Part shown: in pieces, positions 7,494 to 15,782 of the stretch
How positions within the stretch are numbered: position 1 is the stretch's first letter
How the letters are laid out: each line of letters starts with the position of its first letter
From: Levilactobacillus koreensis JCM 16448
GTDB taxonomy: Bacteria > Bacillota > Bacilli > Lactobacillales > Lactobacillaceae
DNA: 35,227 nt
Assembly: GCF_001435525.1 (NCBI RefSeq)
Contig: NZ_AZDP01000106.1
Location: forward strand, 28,402 to 63,628
Direction: 5' to 3'
Program-made: the position numbers and the translations under genes
The notes under the pieces: generated by a model
Told to the model about the DNA's origin: nothing
What the model saw: only the letters and a program-made list of their open reading frames with translations
Database searches by the model: none

Positions 7494-8009
7494 TTATTTC
7501 TTCTCCAACGAATAAACCATTTCCACGGCAGTAACCTGCTCACCGTCGTCGTCCGTCACTATTTCCGGCGGCGTGGCCGTGCGCTCAAACCCCATCTTCT
7601 GGTAGAGTTTCATTGCGGCCACGTTGCGCGTCTGGACGATCAATCCCACGGCTTCCAATGTGCTTGCCGTTTCCGCCCAGTACAGGGCTTCGTCGACCAG
7701 AGCAGTCCCAATGCCCATGCGCCAGTACTTCTTCTCCACGGCGATACCGAGCTCACCCACGTTGCCTTGTGGTGTCGGCGAAATTGAGCACACACCTAGC
7801 AGCTGTCTATCAAGACTGGCCACCAACAATAAATGCCGTGGGCTCTGCCGAATCTGATTGAGCTGATCGGCCTCCTGGGCAGCACTGATTGGATCGTCGG
7901 CATCGACCAAACTAAACGTATCACTCTCTTGTTGTAATCGCGCTAGTAGCGCCAATAATTTCTTGGCATCGGCCGCCCCTGGTAGCCGAATTCTGACTTC
8001 TTCACTCAT
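7494..8009 (-). CDS. GNAT-family N-acetyltransferase
   Basis: This is a 171-residue acetyl-CoA-dependent acyltransferase. Acetyl-CoA binding motif A is visible as WRMGIGTALVDEAL near residues 97-110, following the strand GELGIAVEKKY, and the C-terminal NVAAMKLYQKMGFER segment is typical of motif B. The substrate is unknown. Its ATG overlaps the tsaE stop by four bases (ATGA), so it is translationally coupled to tsaE. The position next to tsaE raises the possibility of a RimI-like protein-N-acetyltransferase role, but the sequence alone does not show it; many unrelated GNATs sit here in lactobacilli. Confidence 0.85.
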   Translation of the reverse strand: MSEEVRIRLPGAADAKKLLALLARLQQESDTFSLVDADDPISAAQEADQLNQIRQSPRHLLLVASLDRQLLGVCSISPTPQGNVGELGIAVEKKYWRMGIGTALVDEALYWAETASTLEAVGLIVQTRNVAAMKLYQKMGFERTATPPEIVTDDDGEQVTAVEMVYSLEKK

Positions 8010-8479
8010 GCTTGTGCGTCCTCCAGGTGTTGAACCAGTTGACTAAAACGTTCTCCCACAGGCTCAAACCGCAACGTTCGTTGATTCTCACCGGCGTCAT
8101 CGTCACGCTTGAAGACCACTCGTAAGTAGTCCGCTGGCAACTCGTCAGCGATGAAGGTCGACCACTCGATGACGTTGACCCCGTCACCATTGAAATATTC
8201 ATCGAGGCCCAGTTCATCCCCGCCGCCTTCCTCCAACCGGTAAACGTCCATGTGATACAGCGGAATTCGACCACCCTGATACTCACGGATAATGGTAAAG
8301 GTCGGGCTCTTGACGTTGCGTTTGATCCCTAATCCAGCCGCTAATCCCTTAGTAAAAGTTGTCTTGCCAGCGCCAAGATCGCCGTCCAGTAAAATAACGT
8401 CTCGCGGCTGTAACCATGGTGCTAACTCTCGACCCAAGGCCATGGTGGCCTCTGGCGTCGTGACTGTGACTTCAAACAT
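8006..8479 (-). CDS. tsaE: tRNA threonylcarbamoyladenosine biosynthesis ATPase TsaE
   Basis: TsaE is the P-loop ATPase that works with TsaD and TsaB to install t6A37 on ANN-decoding tRNAs. The Walker A motif [15 protein letters not shown] is near residues 33-47, with the family segments [10 protein letters not shown] and [11 protein letters not shown] after it. The length of 157 residues fits. An in-frame start at 8503 exists, but AAAGGGG lies 8 nt before the ATG at 8479, so that is chosen. The downstream acetyltransferase overlaps by 4 bp. In related genomes tsaE tends to follow pta directly; here an 840-bp repeat-filled gap separates them. Confidence 0.93.
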   Translation of the reverse strand: MFEVTVTTPEATMALGRELAPWLQPRDVILLDGDLGAGKTTFTKGLAAGLGIKRNVKSPTFTIIREYQGGRIPLYHMDVYRLEEGGGDELGLDEYFNGDGVNVIEWSTFIADELPADYLRVVFKRDDDAGENQRTLRFEPVGERFSQLVQHLEDAQA

Positions 8480-8613
8480 TCGACTAACCCCTTTAACGAA
8501 CAAAATAATTTACGCAACAGTGCTAACTAATCCATTGCGACCGAGTCTGTATTCCCGTCATTGGTAACTCTCTCATTCAAATACTAACACGCCGGGCTTT
8601 AATTTCAACCTAA

Positions 8614-9237
8614 CTAAAGGTTGAAAGATGAAATACCTGTCTCGTCCCAGTATCAGCAAGGATTCAAACCATTAACATAGTGTGAAATTGCCGCACTCCG
8701 GCTGCCAGGGATTCCGCCTGCTGTGGGGACGCTTCAGGCTGGGAAATCACCAGTCTTCTCGCTCGCTTTGAAGCCACGAAGGCCAAGTGTCTCCAAAGTC
8801 GCCCGTGCTGTAAGCTGGCTAATGAATGAACCGCCAGTTAACAGCACCTCCACGGCTGGCTGCACCCCTGTCCTCCTCCGGCTCTGACTGTGCTTTACAA
8901 CGACAGCAGTCGGAAGACATGAAGGCTTAGCGTTTTCGGTCCAATCGATAACGACTGTTACAGTCATTATCTCCGTCGTCTACGCACACTGTGTAAGCCG
9001 AGAGGTCGGCAGATATGGGCTCAGGCGTGTCGTTCTACTTAGCTGGCGATTCTTGCCGGCTTAGTAGAAAACCAAGCTTGGAGACTCGGTTCTTTCGAGG
9101 CTTCAAGTTGTGTTCGCCCCGATCCAGCCCATATCTGCCGGCCGGTAAGGCGAAGGAACTATCAGGTTGCCTAGTTTTAGTCTCACTGTTGTTGCTAGAG
9201 CAGACATGACTGGCATCTTGGAACTTTCAACCTTTAG
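8614..9237. repeat. Compound family A element A3 plus inverted module, bounded by 14-bp inverted repeats
   Basis: CTAAAGGTTGAAAG at 8614-8627 recurs inverted at 9224-9237. Between them lie a full family A copy (A3, 8687-9022, core 8705-8870) and a diverged second module in the opposite orientation (9007-9140). The second module is closed by CGGCAGATATGGGCT 9007-9021 with AGCCCATATCTGCCG 9126-9140. It contains hairpins 9033-9047/9055-9069 and 9077-9088/9096-9107, homologous to the A1 arms. This accounts for almost all of the tsaE-pta gap. A 77-codon minus-strand ORF (8734-8967) lies inside it and is not called. Confidence 0.75.
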
Positions 9238-9251
9238 TCAACCTAACAAAT

Positions 9252-9286
9252 AATACCCGGACTGCTGATAAATAGCAATCCGGGTA
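9252..9286 (-). terminator. Intrinsic terminator of pta
   Basis: The minus strand shows TACCCGGATTGCT pairing with AGCAGTCCGGGTA, followed by a T-rich stretch, 34 bp after the pta stop. Confidence 0.75.
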
Positions 9287-9319
9287 CTCATTTGACGTGA
9301 TTAAATTTAGAAACTCATC

Positions 9320-10297
9320 TTATTTAATGGATTCCGCAGCCGTAATGATGGCTACCTTGTAAACGTCTTCTTCGTTGCAACCACGAGACAAGTCAGAAAC
9401 TGGCTTGTTCAAGCCTTGCAAGATTGGGCCGATTGCTTCAAAGCCACCGAAGCGTTGGGCAATCTTGTAGCCGATGTTCCCGGATTGGAGTTCTGGGAAG
9501 ACAAAGACATTGGCGTGACCAGCAACCTTGGAACCTGGTGCCTTTTGAGCGGCAACACTAGGCACGAAGGCAGCGTCAAATTGTAATTCACCATCAACGG
9601 GTAAATCAGGGGCCGTTTCGTGAGCAATCTTCGTGGCTTCTTGAACCTTGGTAACCATGTCACCCTTGGCAGAACCCTTGGTAGAGAAGCTTAACAGGGC
9701 AACCTTAGGGTCGATGTCAAAGACCTTTGCCGTCTGGGCACTCTCAACGGCAACCTCAGCCATTCCGGCAGCATCGAGTTCAATGTTGATGGCACAGTCA
9801 GCGAAGACGTAACGTTCGTCACCCTTTTGCATGATGAACGCTCCACTGATACGGCGAACGCCCTCTTTGGTCTTAATAATTTGTAAGGCTGGACGAACCG
9901 TGTCCCCGGTAGCGTGAACCGCACCAGAAACCATCCCGTCAGCCTGGCCCATGTAGACCATCATCGTCCCAATGTAATTAGGGTCTTCCAACATTTTTGC
10001 GGCTTGTTCAGGGGTGTTCTTCCCTTTACGCCGAGCCACTAAAGCATCCAGCATTTCTTTGTGCTGGTCAGCGGGAATGGTGGCTGGATCGATCAACGTG
10101 ATCGGTGCCAAATCGATGGCGTGGTTCGTTGCCGTCGTTTCAACATCAGCTTGGTTCCCCAAAACAATAACCTTGATTAAACCATCAGCGGCTAACCGAC
10201 TAGCGGCGCCCAGAACCCGTGGGTCCTCCCCTTCAGGGAAAACGATGGTTTTGTTTTTACCAGTAATTTTTTGCTTAAGACTATCGAAAAGTTCCAT
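9320..10297 (-). CDS. pta: Phosphate acetyltransferase
   Basis: Pta interconverts acetyl-CoA and acetyl phosphate. In lactobacilli it supplies acetyl-CoA from acetyl phosphate and links to acetate/ATP production with acetate kinase. The product is the short single-domain form (325 residues) without the N-terminal DRTGG/AAA extension of enterobacterial Pta. Recognisable stretches are the N-terminal KTIVFPEGEDPRVL, the central GMVSGAVHATGDTVRPALQII, and the C-terminal LQGLNKPVSDLSRGC. ATG at 10297 has GGAGGT 8 nt upstream. It follows ung by 42 bp on the same strand, so they are probably co-transcribed, and is closed by its own terminator. Confidence 0.95.
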   Translation of the reverse strand: MELFDSLKQKITGKNKTIVFPEGEDPRVLGAASRLAADGLIKVIVLGNQADVETTATNHAIDLAPITLIDPATIPADQHKEMLDALVARRKGKNTPEQAAKMLEDPNYIGTMMVYMGQADGMVSGAVHATGDTVRPALQIIKTKEGVRRISGAFIMQKGDERYVFADCAINIELDAAGMAEVAVESAQTAKVFDIDPKVALLSFSTKGSAKGDMVTKVQEATKIAHETAPDLPVDGELQFDAAFVPSVAAQKAPGSKVAGHANVFVFPELQSGNIGYKIAQRFGGFEAIGPILQGLNKPVSDLSRGCNEEDVYKVAIITAAESIK

Positions 10298-10339
10298 AGA
10301 TGATGACCTCCATAAAATATCCCACGAATCAATTCTCTT

Positions 10340-11059
10340 CTATGCCTGGTTAGATGCAGTGGTTGGCCCATCATCAACGGTAACGTGTTCTGGCAGCTGC
10401 CAATCGATGGGGGTTTCCCCTAATGATGTGAGTGCGATGTTGGTCTTTGAAAATGGCTTGGAGCCAAAGAAGCCGCGATAAGCGGACAGTGGGCTCGGAT
10501 GGGGCGACTGCAAAACAATGTTGGTCTGCGTATCGATCAACTTAATCTTGGACCGCGCCGCACTGCCCCACAGAATGAAGACAACGGGTTCAGGTCGCTC
10601 AGATAATTTTGCAATAGCGGCGTCCGTTAACCGTTCCCAACCGTGCCCTTGATGTGAAAAGGCCTTGCCGTCACGAACGGTCAACACAGAGTTCAACAGG
10701 AGCACGCCCTGCTTCGCCCACTTTTCCAAATAGCCATGGTTAACTGGCTTGATTCCGAGATCACTCTCGAGTTCCTTATAAATATTCTGCAACGACGGTG
10801 GAATCGGCGTTCCCGGCATAACAGAAAAACTACACCCATGGGCTTGTCCCGGATTGTGGTACGGGTCTTGCCCCAAAATGACCACTTTAACCTGACTAAA
10901 CGGCGTCCAATCGAACGCTGTAAAAATATGGTACATATCCGGGTCAATTCGGTAGTGTTGATATTCCTCCACTAAGAATTGACGAAGCTCTTGGTAGTAG
11001 CTCTGCTCAAATTCGGGCTCAAGTACCGGCCACCAGTCATTATGAATAAACGGTTTCAT
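10340..11059 (-). CDS. ung: Uracil-DNA glycosylase (family 1)
   Basis: Ung excises uracil from DNA as the first step of base-excision repair; the AP sites are later cut by enzymes such as the XthA encoded in this window. The catalytic water-activating motif GQDPYH is at residues 63-68 (Asp65), and the DNA-minor-groove motif [13 protein letters not shown] is near the C-terminus. The length is 239 residues. A GTG at 11068 is in frame but is part of the GAGGTG ribosome binding site for the ATG at 11059. It is divergent from the LURP-one-like gene and first in the ung-pta unit. Confidence 0.96.
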   Translation of the reverse strand: MKPFIHNDWWPVLEPEFEQSYYQELRQFLVEEYQHYRIDPDMYHIFTAFDWTPFSQVKVVILGQDPYHNPGQAHGCSFSVMPGTPIPPSLQNIYKELESDLGIKPVNHGYLEKWAKQGVLLLNSVLTVRDGKAFSHQGHGWERLTDAAIAKLSERPEPVVFILWGSAARSKIKLIDTQTNIVLQSPHPSPLSAYRGFFGSKPFSKTNIALTSLGETPIDWQLPEHVTVDDGPTTASNQA

Positions 11060-11182
11060 TCCCAACACCTCGCCTTTTATTCTATCATAACGTCAGCCGA
11101 AATGATATTATCGAACGTCTCCTCGCAAAACATGGTAAAATGAGTTCAAATGGTTTTACTGACCAAACAAAGGAGGTGCCCC

Positions 11183-11746
11183 ATGCGTAAATTGTACCTG
11201 AATCAGGCTGCCCTTTCCGCTCGGGCAACTACGGTTATTCGGGATGCGGATAACCAGTCACGCTACCTTCTAGTTGGTAAATGGGGAATGCGAGCGGACG
11301 TGCTGTCCGTCTACACGATTGCGGGGGAACTAGAAGCCGAAGTTAAACAGGAAACCCTCGGGCTACTACCCAAATTTCGCCTACTGTACCATCGGCAAAC
11401 GGCGGGCCGCGTCAACAAGACCTTTGGTGTAATCCGTGAAGTCTTGTTTGTCCGGGGACTCAATTGGGTCATCTTAGGTAACCTGAATAACGGCCACTTT
11501 CGCATTACCCACGGTAAGGACACGATTGCCACAATTGACCAGGTTCGGGCGTCCGGCGGTGCAACGGTGGAGCTCACCATTGATCAACCCGACCACGAAG
11601 CATTAGTCATCTGTTTAGCGGCCATTCTCGACCGGTGGGCCAAGCACCAGCAACACGCTTTCAATCCGTTAAAGAACCGTGCGCTCAACCCCGGCACACT
11701 GCCGTCTGGCGTTGTCCCTTTCACCACTAAAAATAAATATCGTTAA
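11183..11746 (+). CDS. LURP-one-related / tubby-like fold protein, function unknown
   Basis: This is a 187-residue soluble protein of the kind annotated LURP-one-related (YxjI-like, tubby C-terminal fold). Supporting features are alternating beta-strand pattern segments such as SRYLLVGKWGMRADVLSVYTI, AEVKQETLGLLPKFRLLYHR, FRITHGKDTIATIDQVRA and a final helix-like stretch EALVICLAAILDRWA. The family's role in bacteria is not established; binding to membrane lipid or a scaffold role has been suggested for relatives. The start ATG at 11183 has AAGGAGG just upstream; an in-frame start at 11150 lacks one. It is monocistronic with its own terminator. Confidence 0.7.
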   Translation: MRKLYLNQAALSARATTVIRDADNQSRYLLVGKWGMRADVLSVYTIAGELEAEVKQETLGLLPKFRLLYHRQTAGRVNKTFGVIREVLFVRGLNWVILGNLNNGHFRITHGKDTIATIDQVRASGGATVELTIDQPDHEALVICLAAILDRWAKHQQHAFNPLKNRALNPGTLPSGVVPFTTKNKYR

Positions 11747-11748
11747 CG

Positions 11749-11785
11749 CAAAACGACCCGGGACAATGTCTCGGGTCGTTTTTCT
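11749..11785 (+). terminator. Intrinsic terminator of the LURP-one-like gene
   Basis: AAAACGACCCG pairs with CGGGTCGTTTT, followed by TTTCTC. It lies 3 bp after the stop. Confidence 0.88.
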
Positions 11786-11952
11786 CTATTCTGTGGCTGG
11801 GTCGAACGTTATGTATCAACTCTTTATCAAATGATAACACATTTCGTTGATAATTTAAATGAATAACCCTTGTAATATTTTCAATTTAAAAGTTTAATCA
11901 GACAACTAACTTTCACCCTATACTCGAATCTGCCTATTCCCTTAGGCCAAGC
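11786..11952. other. AT-rich intergenic stretch, nothing recognised
   Basis: This lies between convergent genes. I see no ORF with a ribosome binding site, no repeat-family copy and no tRNA. Confidence 0.5.
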
Positions 11953-11981
11953 AAAAGGGCCCGAGACAACTGTCCCAGCCC
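11953..11981 (-). terminator. Intrinsic terminator of the ABC ATPase gene
   Basis: On the minus strand GGGC and GGGACA pair with TGTCTC and GCCC around a small internal bulge, then TTTTGC. It lies 20 bp after the stop. Confidence 0.65.
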
Positions 11982-12000
11982 CCAGCCTGACAATCAGTAA

Positions 12001-12747
12001 TCAAACGTTCAGTACCTTATCCAGAAACTCGCGGGTTCGCGCATTCTGTGGGTGCTCGAAGACGGCAGCTGGTGTGCCAGCCTCTTGGATAATACCATCA
12101 TCCATAAAAACAACCTGATCGGCAACATTTTTGGCAAATCCCATCTCATGGGTGACGACCACCATGGTCATGCCATTTTCCGCCAGCTGCTGCATCACGT
12201 GGAGCACATCCCCCACCATCTCGGGATCAAGCGCAGACGTGGGTTCATCAAACAACATGATCTCTGGATCCATTGCCAAGGCCCGGGCAATTGCCACGCG
12301 CTGTTGTTGCCCACCAGATAGTGAATTGGGCATGGCCGTTGCCTTATCCTCCAGCCCAACTTGGGCCAAGAGTTTTTTTGCCTGGTCGCTAGCCACAGCG
12401 ACACTTACCCCCTTTAGTTGGGTTGGCCCCAGGGTAATATTCTTCAAAACCGACAGATGGGGAAATAAGTTAAAGTGCTGAAAGACCATGCCGATATTTT
12501 CCCGAATCTGATTTAAATTGACGTGTGGATCACCAATCCGCTGACCGTCAACCTCGACTGTCCCGCTCGTGATCTCTTCCAAACCGTTTAGACAGCGTAA
12601 AAAGGTACTCTTTCCGGAACCCGAAGGCCCAATCATACATAGGACCTCCCGCGCATACACATCTAGTGTGATGCCCTTCAAGACCTCGTTACCAGCGAAA
12701 GCCTTGTGCAAATCTGCGACGTGAATCTTAACTGGAGTTGTGCCCAT
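12001..12747 (-). CDS. Polar amino-acid ABC transporter ATP-binding protein (GlnQ-like)
   Basis: This is the cytosolic ATPase subunit of a PAAT-type importer. Visible are Walker [10 protein letters not shown] near residue 39, Q-loop [12 protein letters not shown], signature LSGGQQQR, Walker [14 protein letters not shown] and the switch His in [10 protein letters not shown]. The PAAT-specific [15 protein letters not shown] run supports amino-acid specificity. The length of 248 residues is normal. No permease or substrate-binding gene is adjacent, which is unusual; its partners must be elsewhere or it may serve several permeases. ATG at 12747 has GGAGG 10 nt upstream. The smpB terminator is only about 35 bp upstream, leaving little room for a separate promoter. 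Confidence 0.88.
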   Translation of the reverse strand: MGTTPVKIHVADLHKAFAGNEVLKGITLDVYAREVLCMIGPSGSGKSTFLRCLNGLEEITSGTVEVDGQRIGDPHVNLNQIRENIGMVFQHFNLFPHLSVLKNITLGPTQLKGVSVAVASDQAKKLLAQVGLEDKATAMPNSLSGGQQQRVAIARALAMDPEIMLFDEPTSALDPEMVGDVLHVMQQLAENGMTMVVVTHEMGFAKNVADQVVFMDDGIIQEAGTPAAVFEHPQNARTREFLDKVLNV

Positions 12748-12782
12748 AACCTGTTAACCTCCCGAATAATCCATTCTAGACA

Positions 12783-12813
12783 AAAAGCCTGGGACAACCC
12801 CCAGGCCTTTCGT
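12783..12813 (-). terminator. Intrinsic terminator of smpB (within repeat B4)
   Basis: The minus strand shows GCCTGGG pairing with CCCAGGC around GGTTGT, followed by TTTTT. Confidence 0.8.
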
Positions 12814-12853
12814 GTCTCTAAATCTATATTGCCGAAACGTGTGCCCCAAGTCA
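12783..12853 (+). repeat. Family B repeat, truncated copy B4
   Basis: It carries the terminator hairpin and the spacer (GTGT, CTCTAAATCTATATTG, CGAAACGTGTGCC) of the family in the same orientation as B1. It stops at the smpB stop codon, without the long-hairpin half. Confidence 0.65.
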
Positions 12854-13327
12854 TCAGTAACGTTTCATGACCCGCGCAATCTGACGGTCTTGTTCCCGTC
12901 GCTTAATGGTTTCTCGCTTGTCAAATTCACGTTTCCCTTGCGCAACGCCAATCAATACCTTGGCAAAACCATGCTTCAGGTAGACCTTCAGTGGGACCAG
13001 GGTAACCCCCTTGTCCCTTGTGGCAAGACCCAAACGCCGAATCTCCTTCTTGTGTAACAGGAGTTTCCGGTTACGTAGCGGGTCGTGATTGAACCGGTTA
13101 CCTTGAACGTACTCACTGATGTGAACGTTCATTAACCAAGCTTCGTTATTTCGAATCTGCGCGAAACCATCTTGCAAATTAATTCGCCGTTCTCGCATCG
13201 ACTTGATTTCGGTTCCCGTCAAAACGAGTCCCGCCTCAATCGTATCCGTCACCGTGTACTCATGACGGGCCTTTCGATTTTGAGCTAAAACATTATCTGG
13301 TGTTTTCTTGGACTTTTTCTTAGCCAA
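12854..13327 (-). CDS. smpB: SsrA-binding protein SmpB
   Basis: SmpB binds tmRNA (SsrA) and delivers it to stalled ribosomes for trans-translation. The family core [27 protein letters not shown] is at the N-terminus, with [16 protein letters not shown] in the OB-fold. A basic C-terminal tail ([21 protein letters not shown]) mimics the missing codon-anticodon helix. The length is 157 residues. The start is TTG at 13327 with GAGG 9 nt upstream. It lies directly after rnr on the same strand, the usual arrangement for these functionally linked genes, since RNase R degrades the released defective mRNAs. Confidence 0.96.
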   Translation of the reverse strand: MAKKKSKKTPDNVLAQNRKARHEYTVTDTIEAGLVLTGTEIKSMRERRINLQDGFAQIRNNEAWLMNVHISEYVQGNRFNHDPLRNRKLLLHKKEIRRLGLATRDKGVTLVPLKVYLKHGFAKVLIGVAQGKREFDKRETIKRREQDRQIARVMKRY

Positions 13328-13342
13328 GTTCTGTCACCTCGC

Positions 13343-15763
13343 TTAGTGACGACCACCTTGTGAGTTGTTACGGTGTTGGCCACCATTACCATTGGAATTA
13401 TTCCGTTGGTGATTGCCGCCATTACTCCCGTGTTGGTTCGATGGTCGTTGATTCCCATTACGGTGATTGCCATTACGGTTACCACCGCTGTGTTGATTGT
13501 TGCCGTTACCATTGCTACGACCGTTACTGTTGTTCCGGCCGTGGAAATTGCCACCGCGAGAACGGTGCTCACGGTGTGGTAACAAGTCACTCGTTGGTGC
13601 TGCCTCTGGATTTAACAATTCAAAGTCAATTTCACTCTGTTCTTTATCCACGTGAATGACCTTCACCCGAATTGGTTGCCCGATCCGGTAAGTCCGCCGC
13701 GTATTGCGACCAACCAAGGCCAAGTATTTTTCAACGTATTCATAGTAGTCATCTTGCATCCGACTGATGTGAATCAGTCCTTCGATGGTGTTTGGTAATT
13801 CGACGAACATCCCAAACTTCATGACGGAACTAACGACGGCATCAAATTCTTCACCAACGTGGTCAGCCATGTATTCAGCCATCTTCATGTCATTGGTATC
13901 ACGTTCTGCATCAATGGCCCGCCGTTCAGCTTCGGACGTATGCACACCGATCTCTTCCAAGATAGGGGCAAACTTTTCCTTGCTGGCATCGTTGATCCCA
14001 TGGTCTTCGTAATAGTGAATCATCCGGTGAACCATGGTATCTGGGTAACGCCGGATTGGTGACGTAAAGTGGGTGTAGAATTCCGCCCCCAACCCAAAGT
14101 GACCTAAGGATTGATCGGCATAACGGGCTTGCTTCAAGCTCCGTAACATCATTACGGAAACCATAGCTTCCTCTGGCTTCCCAGCAACCTGCTTTAAGAC
14201 GCCCTGTAACATCTTAGGACGCAAGTGGTTCGGGTCACCCTTAACGTTGATCCCAAAGGCCGTTAAGAACTCGAAGAAGCTCCGGACACGGTCACCATCT
14301 GGCGTTTCGTGAACCCGGTAAAGGAATGGCACTTTAGCACGGAAGTAATGTTCCGCAACCGTTTCGTTGGCAGCCAACATAAAGGATTCAATCATCCGTT
14401 CAGCCAAGCCACGGGTCCGTAGCTTAACATCAATGGCGTGTCCCTTGTCATCCACAATAATTTCAGCTTCGCGGTCATCGAAATCAATGGCCCCCCGCCG
14501 CTTCCGTTGCTTCAGCAAGATCTTGTGTAATTCGCCCATTTGTTCAAACATTGGAACGAGTTCCTTGTAACGGTCCATCGTCAATTGGTCATGGGATTCC
14601 AAGATTTGGTTAACGGCCGTGTAGGTCATCCGTGCCTTAGAACGCATAACGGATGGGTGAATCCGATGCTTTACAACGTGACCTTCTGGATTGATTTCCA
14701 TGTCACAGCTCATGCACAACCGAAGTTCGCCTTCGTTTAACGAACAGATTCCGTTGGATAAGCGCCGTGGCAACATTGGAATAACCCGGTCAGTCAGGTA
14801 CACACTGGTGCCCCGCTTGTAGGCTTCCTTGTCCAGAATCGAATTTTCTTGCACGTAATGCGAAACGTCCGCAATGTGGACCCCTAAATGATAGTTCCCA
14901 TTAGGCAACTTCCAAACGGTAACGGCATCATCCAAGTCTTTCGAAGACTCGCCATCAATGGTGACCAAGTCTTGTTTAGTGATGTCTTCTCGACCGGCCA
15001 TTTCTTCTGGCAAGACGTGGTCTGGAATTTCGTCAGCGGCCTGCATCACTTCTTCAGGAAACTCTGATGGAATGTTGTGTTGGTAGACAATCTGTAAGAT
15101 GTCAATACCAGGATCATCCACGCTCCCAATGACTTGCTTGGCAATCCCTACCATGGCATCTGGATGTTCTGCGCTTGGATATTCCGTAATTTCTGCGGTC
15201 ACCACTTCACCCGGTGTCGGGTTCAAGCCAACGTTAGTCACGTAGAACTTGTACTTCATAATTTTCTTGTCAGTCAAACGAACTTGGCCTAAGTAACCGG
15301 CGTCGTCATCGGTCTGGAAGAACTCACCGACGACTTGTTCGTAGTGGTGTTCCACAATTTCTGTGACTTTACCTTCTGGTCCCTTGCCACTACGAGGATC
15401 ACCAGCCCGGACGATTTCGATCTTAACCGTATCGCCGTTCAAAGCCCGTAACGTATTATCAGGCGCAATATAAGCGTCTGGTTCAATCTTATTTTCATCG
15501 TAAGCAACGAAGCCGAAGCCCTTGTCGTTACCATGGAAGATCCCGGTCAACGTCCGTTGGCTAGGGTCCAATTGAAAATGACCGTGGTCGGTAACTTGTA
15601 CCAAACCATCCCGTTCCAGTTGTGCTAACTCTTGTACGATCAGCTTAAAAGCGGCTGAACCGTGGTAATGTAGCGCATCTGAAATATCTTCTACTGTGTA
15701 GTTCTGGTCCGAGTGTGCTCGGAAGAACGCTGTTAAATCGGTTCTTAATGTATTATCTTGCAC
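13343..15763 (-). CDS. rnr: Ribonuclease R
   Basis: RNase R is a processive 3'-5' exoribonuclease of the RNB family that degrades structured RNA and works with tmRNA/SmpB. Domain order: winged-helix N-terminus (about 1-65), two cold-shock domains (about 70-225), and the RNB catalytic domain with GESSKDLDDAVTV (metal-binding Asp residues, about 270-282). A C-terminal S1 domain (about 645-720) is followed by a low-complexity tail of about 80 residues rich in Asn, Gly, His and Arg. Most RNase R tails are Lys-rich, so this composition is unusual. The start is GTG at 15763 with GAGGA upstream. The esterase stop is 19 bp upstream and smpB follows by 15 bp, giving an est-rnr-smpB unit. Confidence 0.95.
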   Translation of the reverse strand: MQDNTLRTDLTAFFRAHSDQNYTVEDISDALHYHGSAAFKLIVQELAQLERDGLVQVTDHGHFQLDPSQRTLTGIFHGNDKGFGFVAYDENKIEPDAYIAPDNTLRALNGDTVKIEIVRAGDPRSGKGPEGKVTEIVEHHYEQVVGEFFQTDDDAGYLGQVRLTDKKIMKYKFYVTNVGLNPTPGEVVTAEITEYPSAEHPDAMVGIAKQVIGSVDDPGIDILQIVYQHNIPSEFPEEVMQAADEIPDHVLPEEMAGREDITKQDLVTIDGESSKDLDDAVTVWKLPNGNYHLGVHIADVSHYVQENSILDKEAYKRGTSVYLTDRVIPMLPRRLSNGICSLNEGELRLCMSCDMEINPEGHVVKHRIHPSVMRSKARMTYTAVNQILESHDQLTMDRYKELVPMFEQMGELHKILLKQRKRRGAIDFDDREAEIIVDDKGHAIDVKLRTRGLAERMIESFMLAANETVAEHYFRAKVPFLYRVHETPDGDRVRSFFEFLTAFGINVKGDPNHLRPKMLQGVLKQVAGKPEEAMVSVMMLRSLKQARYADQSLGHFGLGAEFYTHFTSPIRRYPDTMVHRMIHYYEDHGINDASKEKFAPILEEIGVHTSEAERRAIDAERDTNDMKMAEYMADHVGEEFDAVVSSVMKFGMFVELPNTIEGLIHISRMQDDYYEYVEKYLALVGRNTRRTYRIGQPIRVKVIHVDKEQSEIDFELLNPEAAPTSDLLPHREHRSRGGNFHGRNNSNGRSNGNGNNQHSGGNRNGNHRNGNQRPSNQHGSNGGNHQRNNSNGNGGQHRNNSQGGRH

Positions 15764-15782
15764 TATCGATTCCTCGTTATTT

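Noticed and set aside
8504-8600. T-box or other riboswitch upstream of tsaE
   Set aside because: No GGGTGGNACCGCG-type motif, and no antiterminator/terminator pair is visible.
8990-9022. GAGAGGTCGG shared between family A and the group II intron tail at 35190-35210
   Set aside because: The match is only ten bases; surrounding domain V features are absent from family A, so I treat it as chance.
13360-13660. Opposite-strand ORFs over the RNase R tail
   Set aside because: Low-complexity antisense frames without ribosome binding sites; the RNase R frame is well supported.
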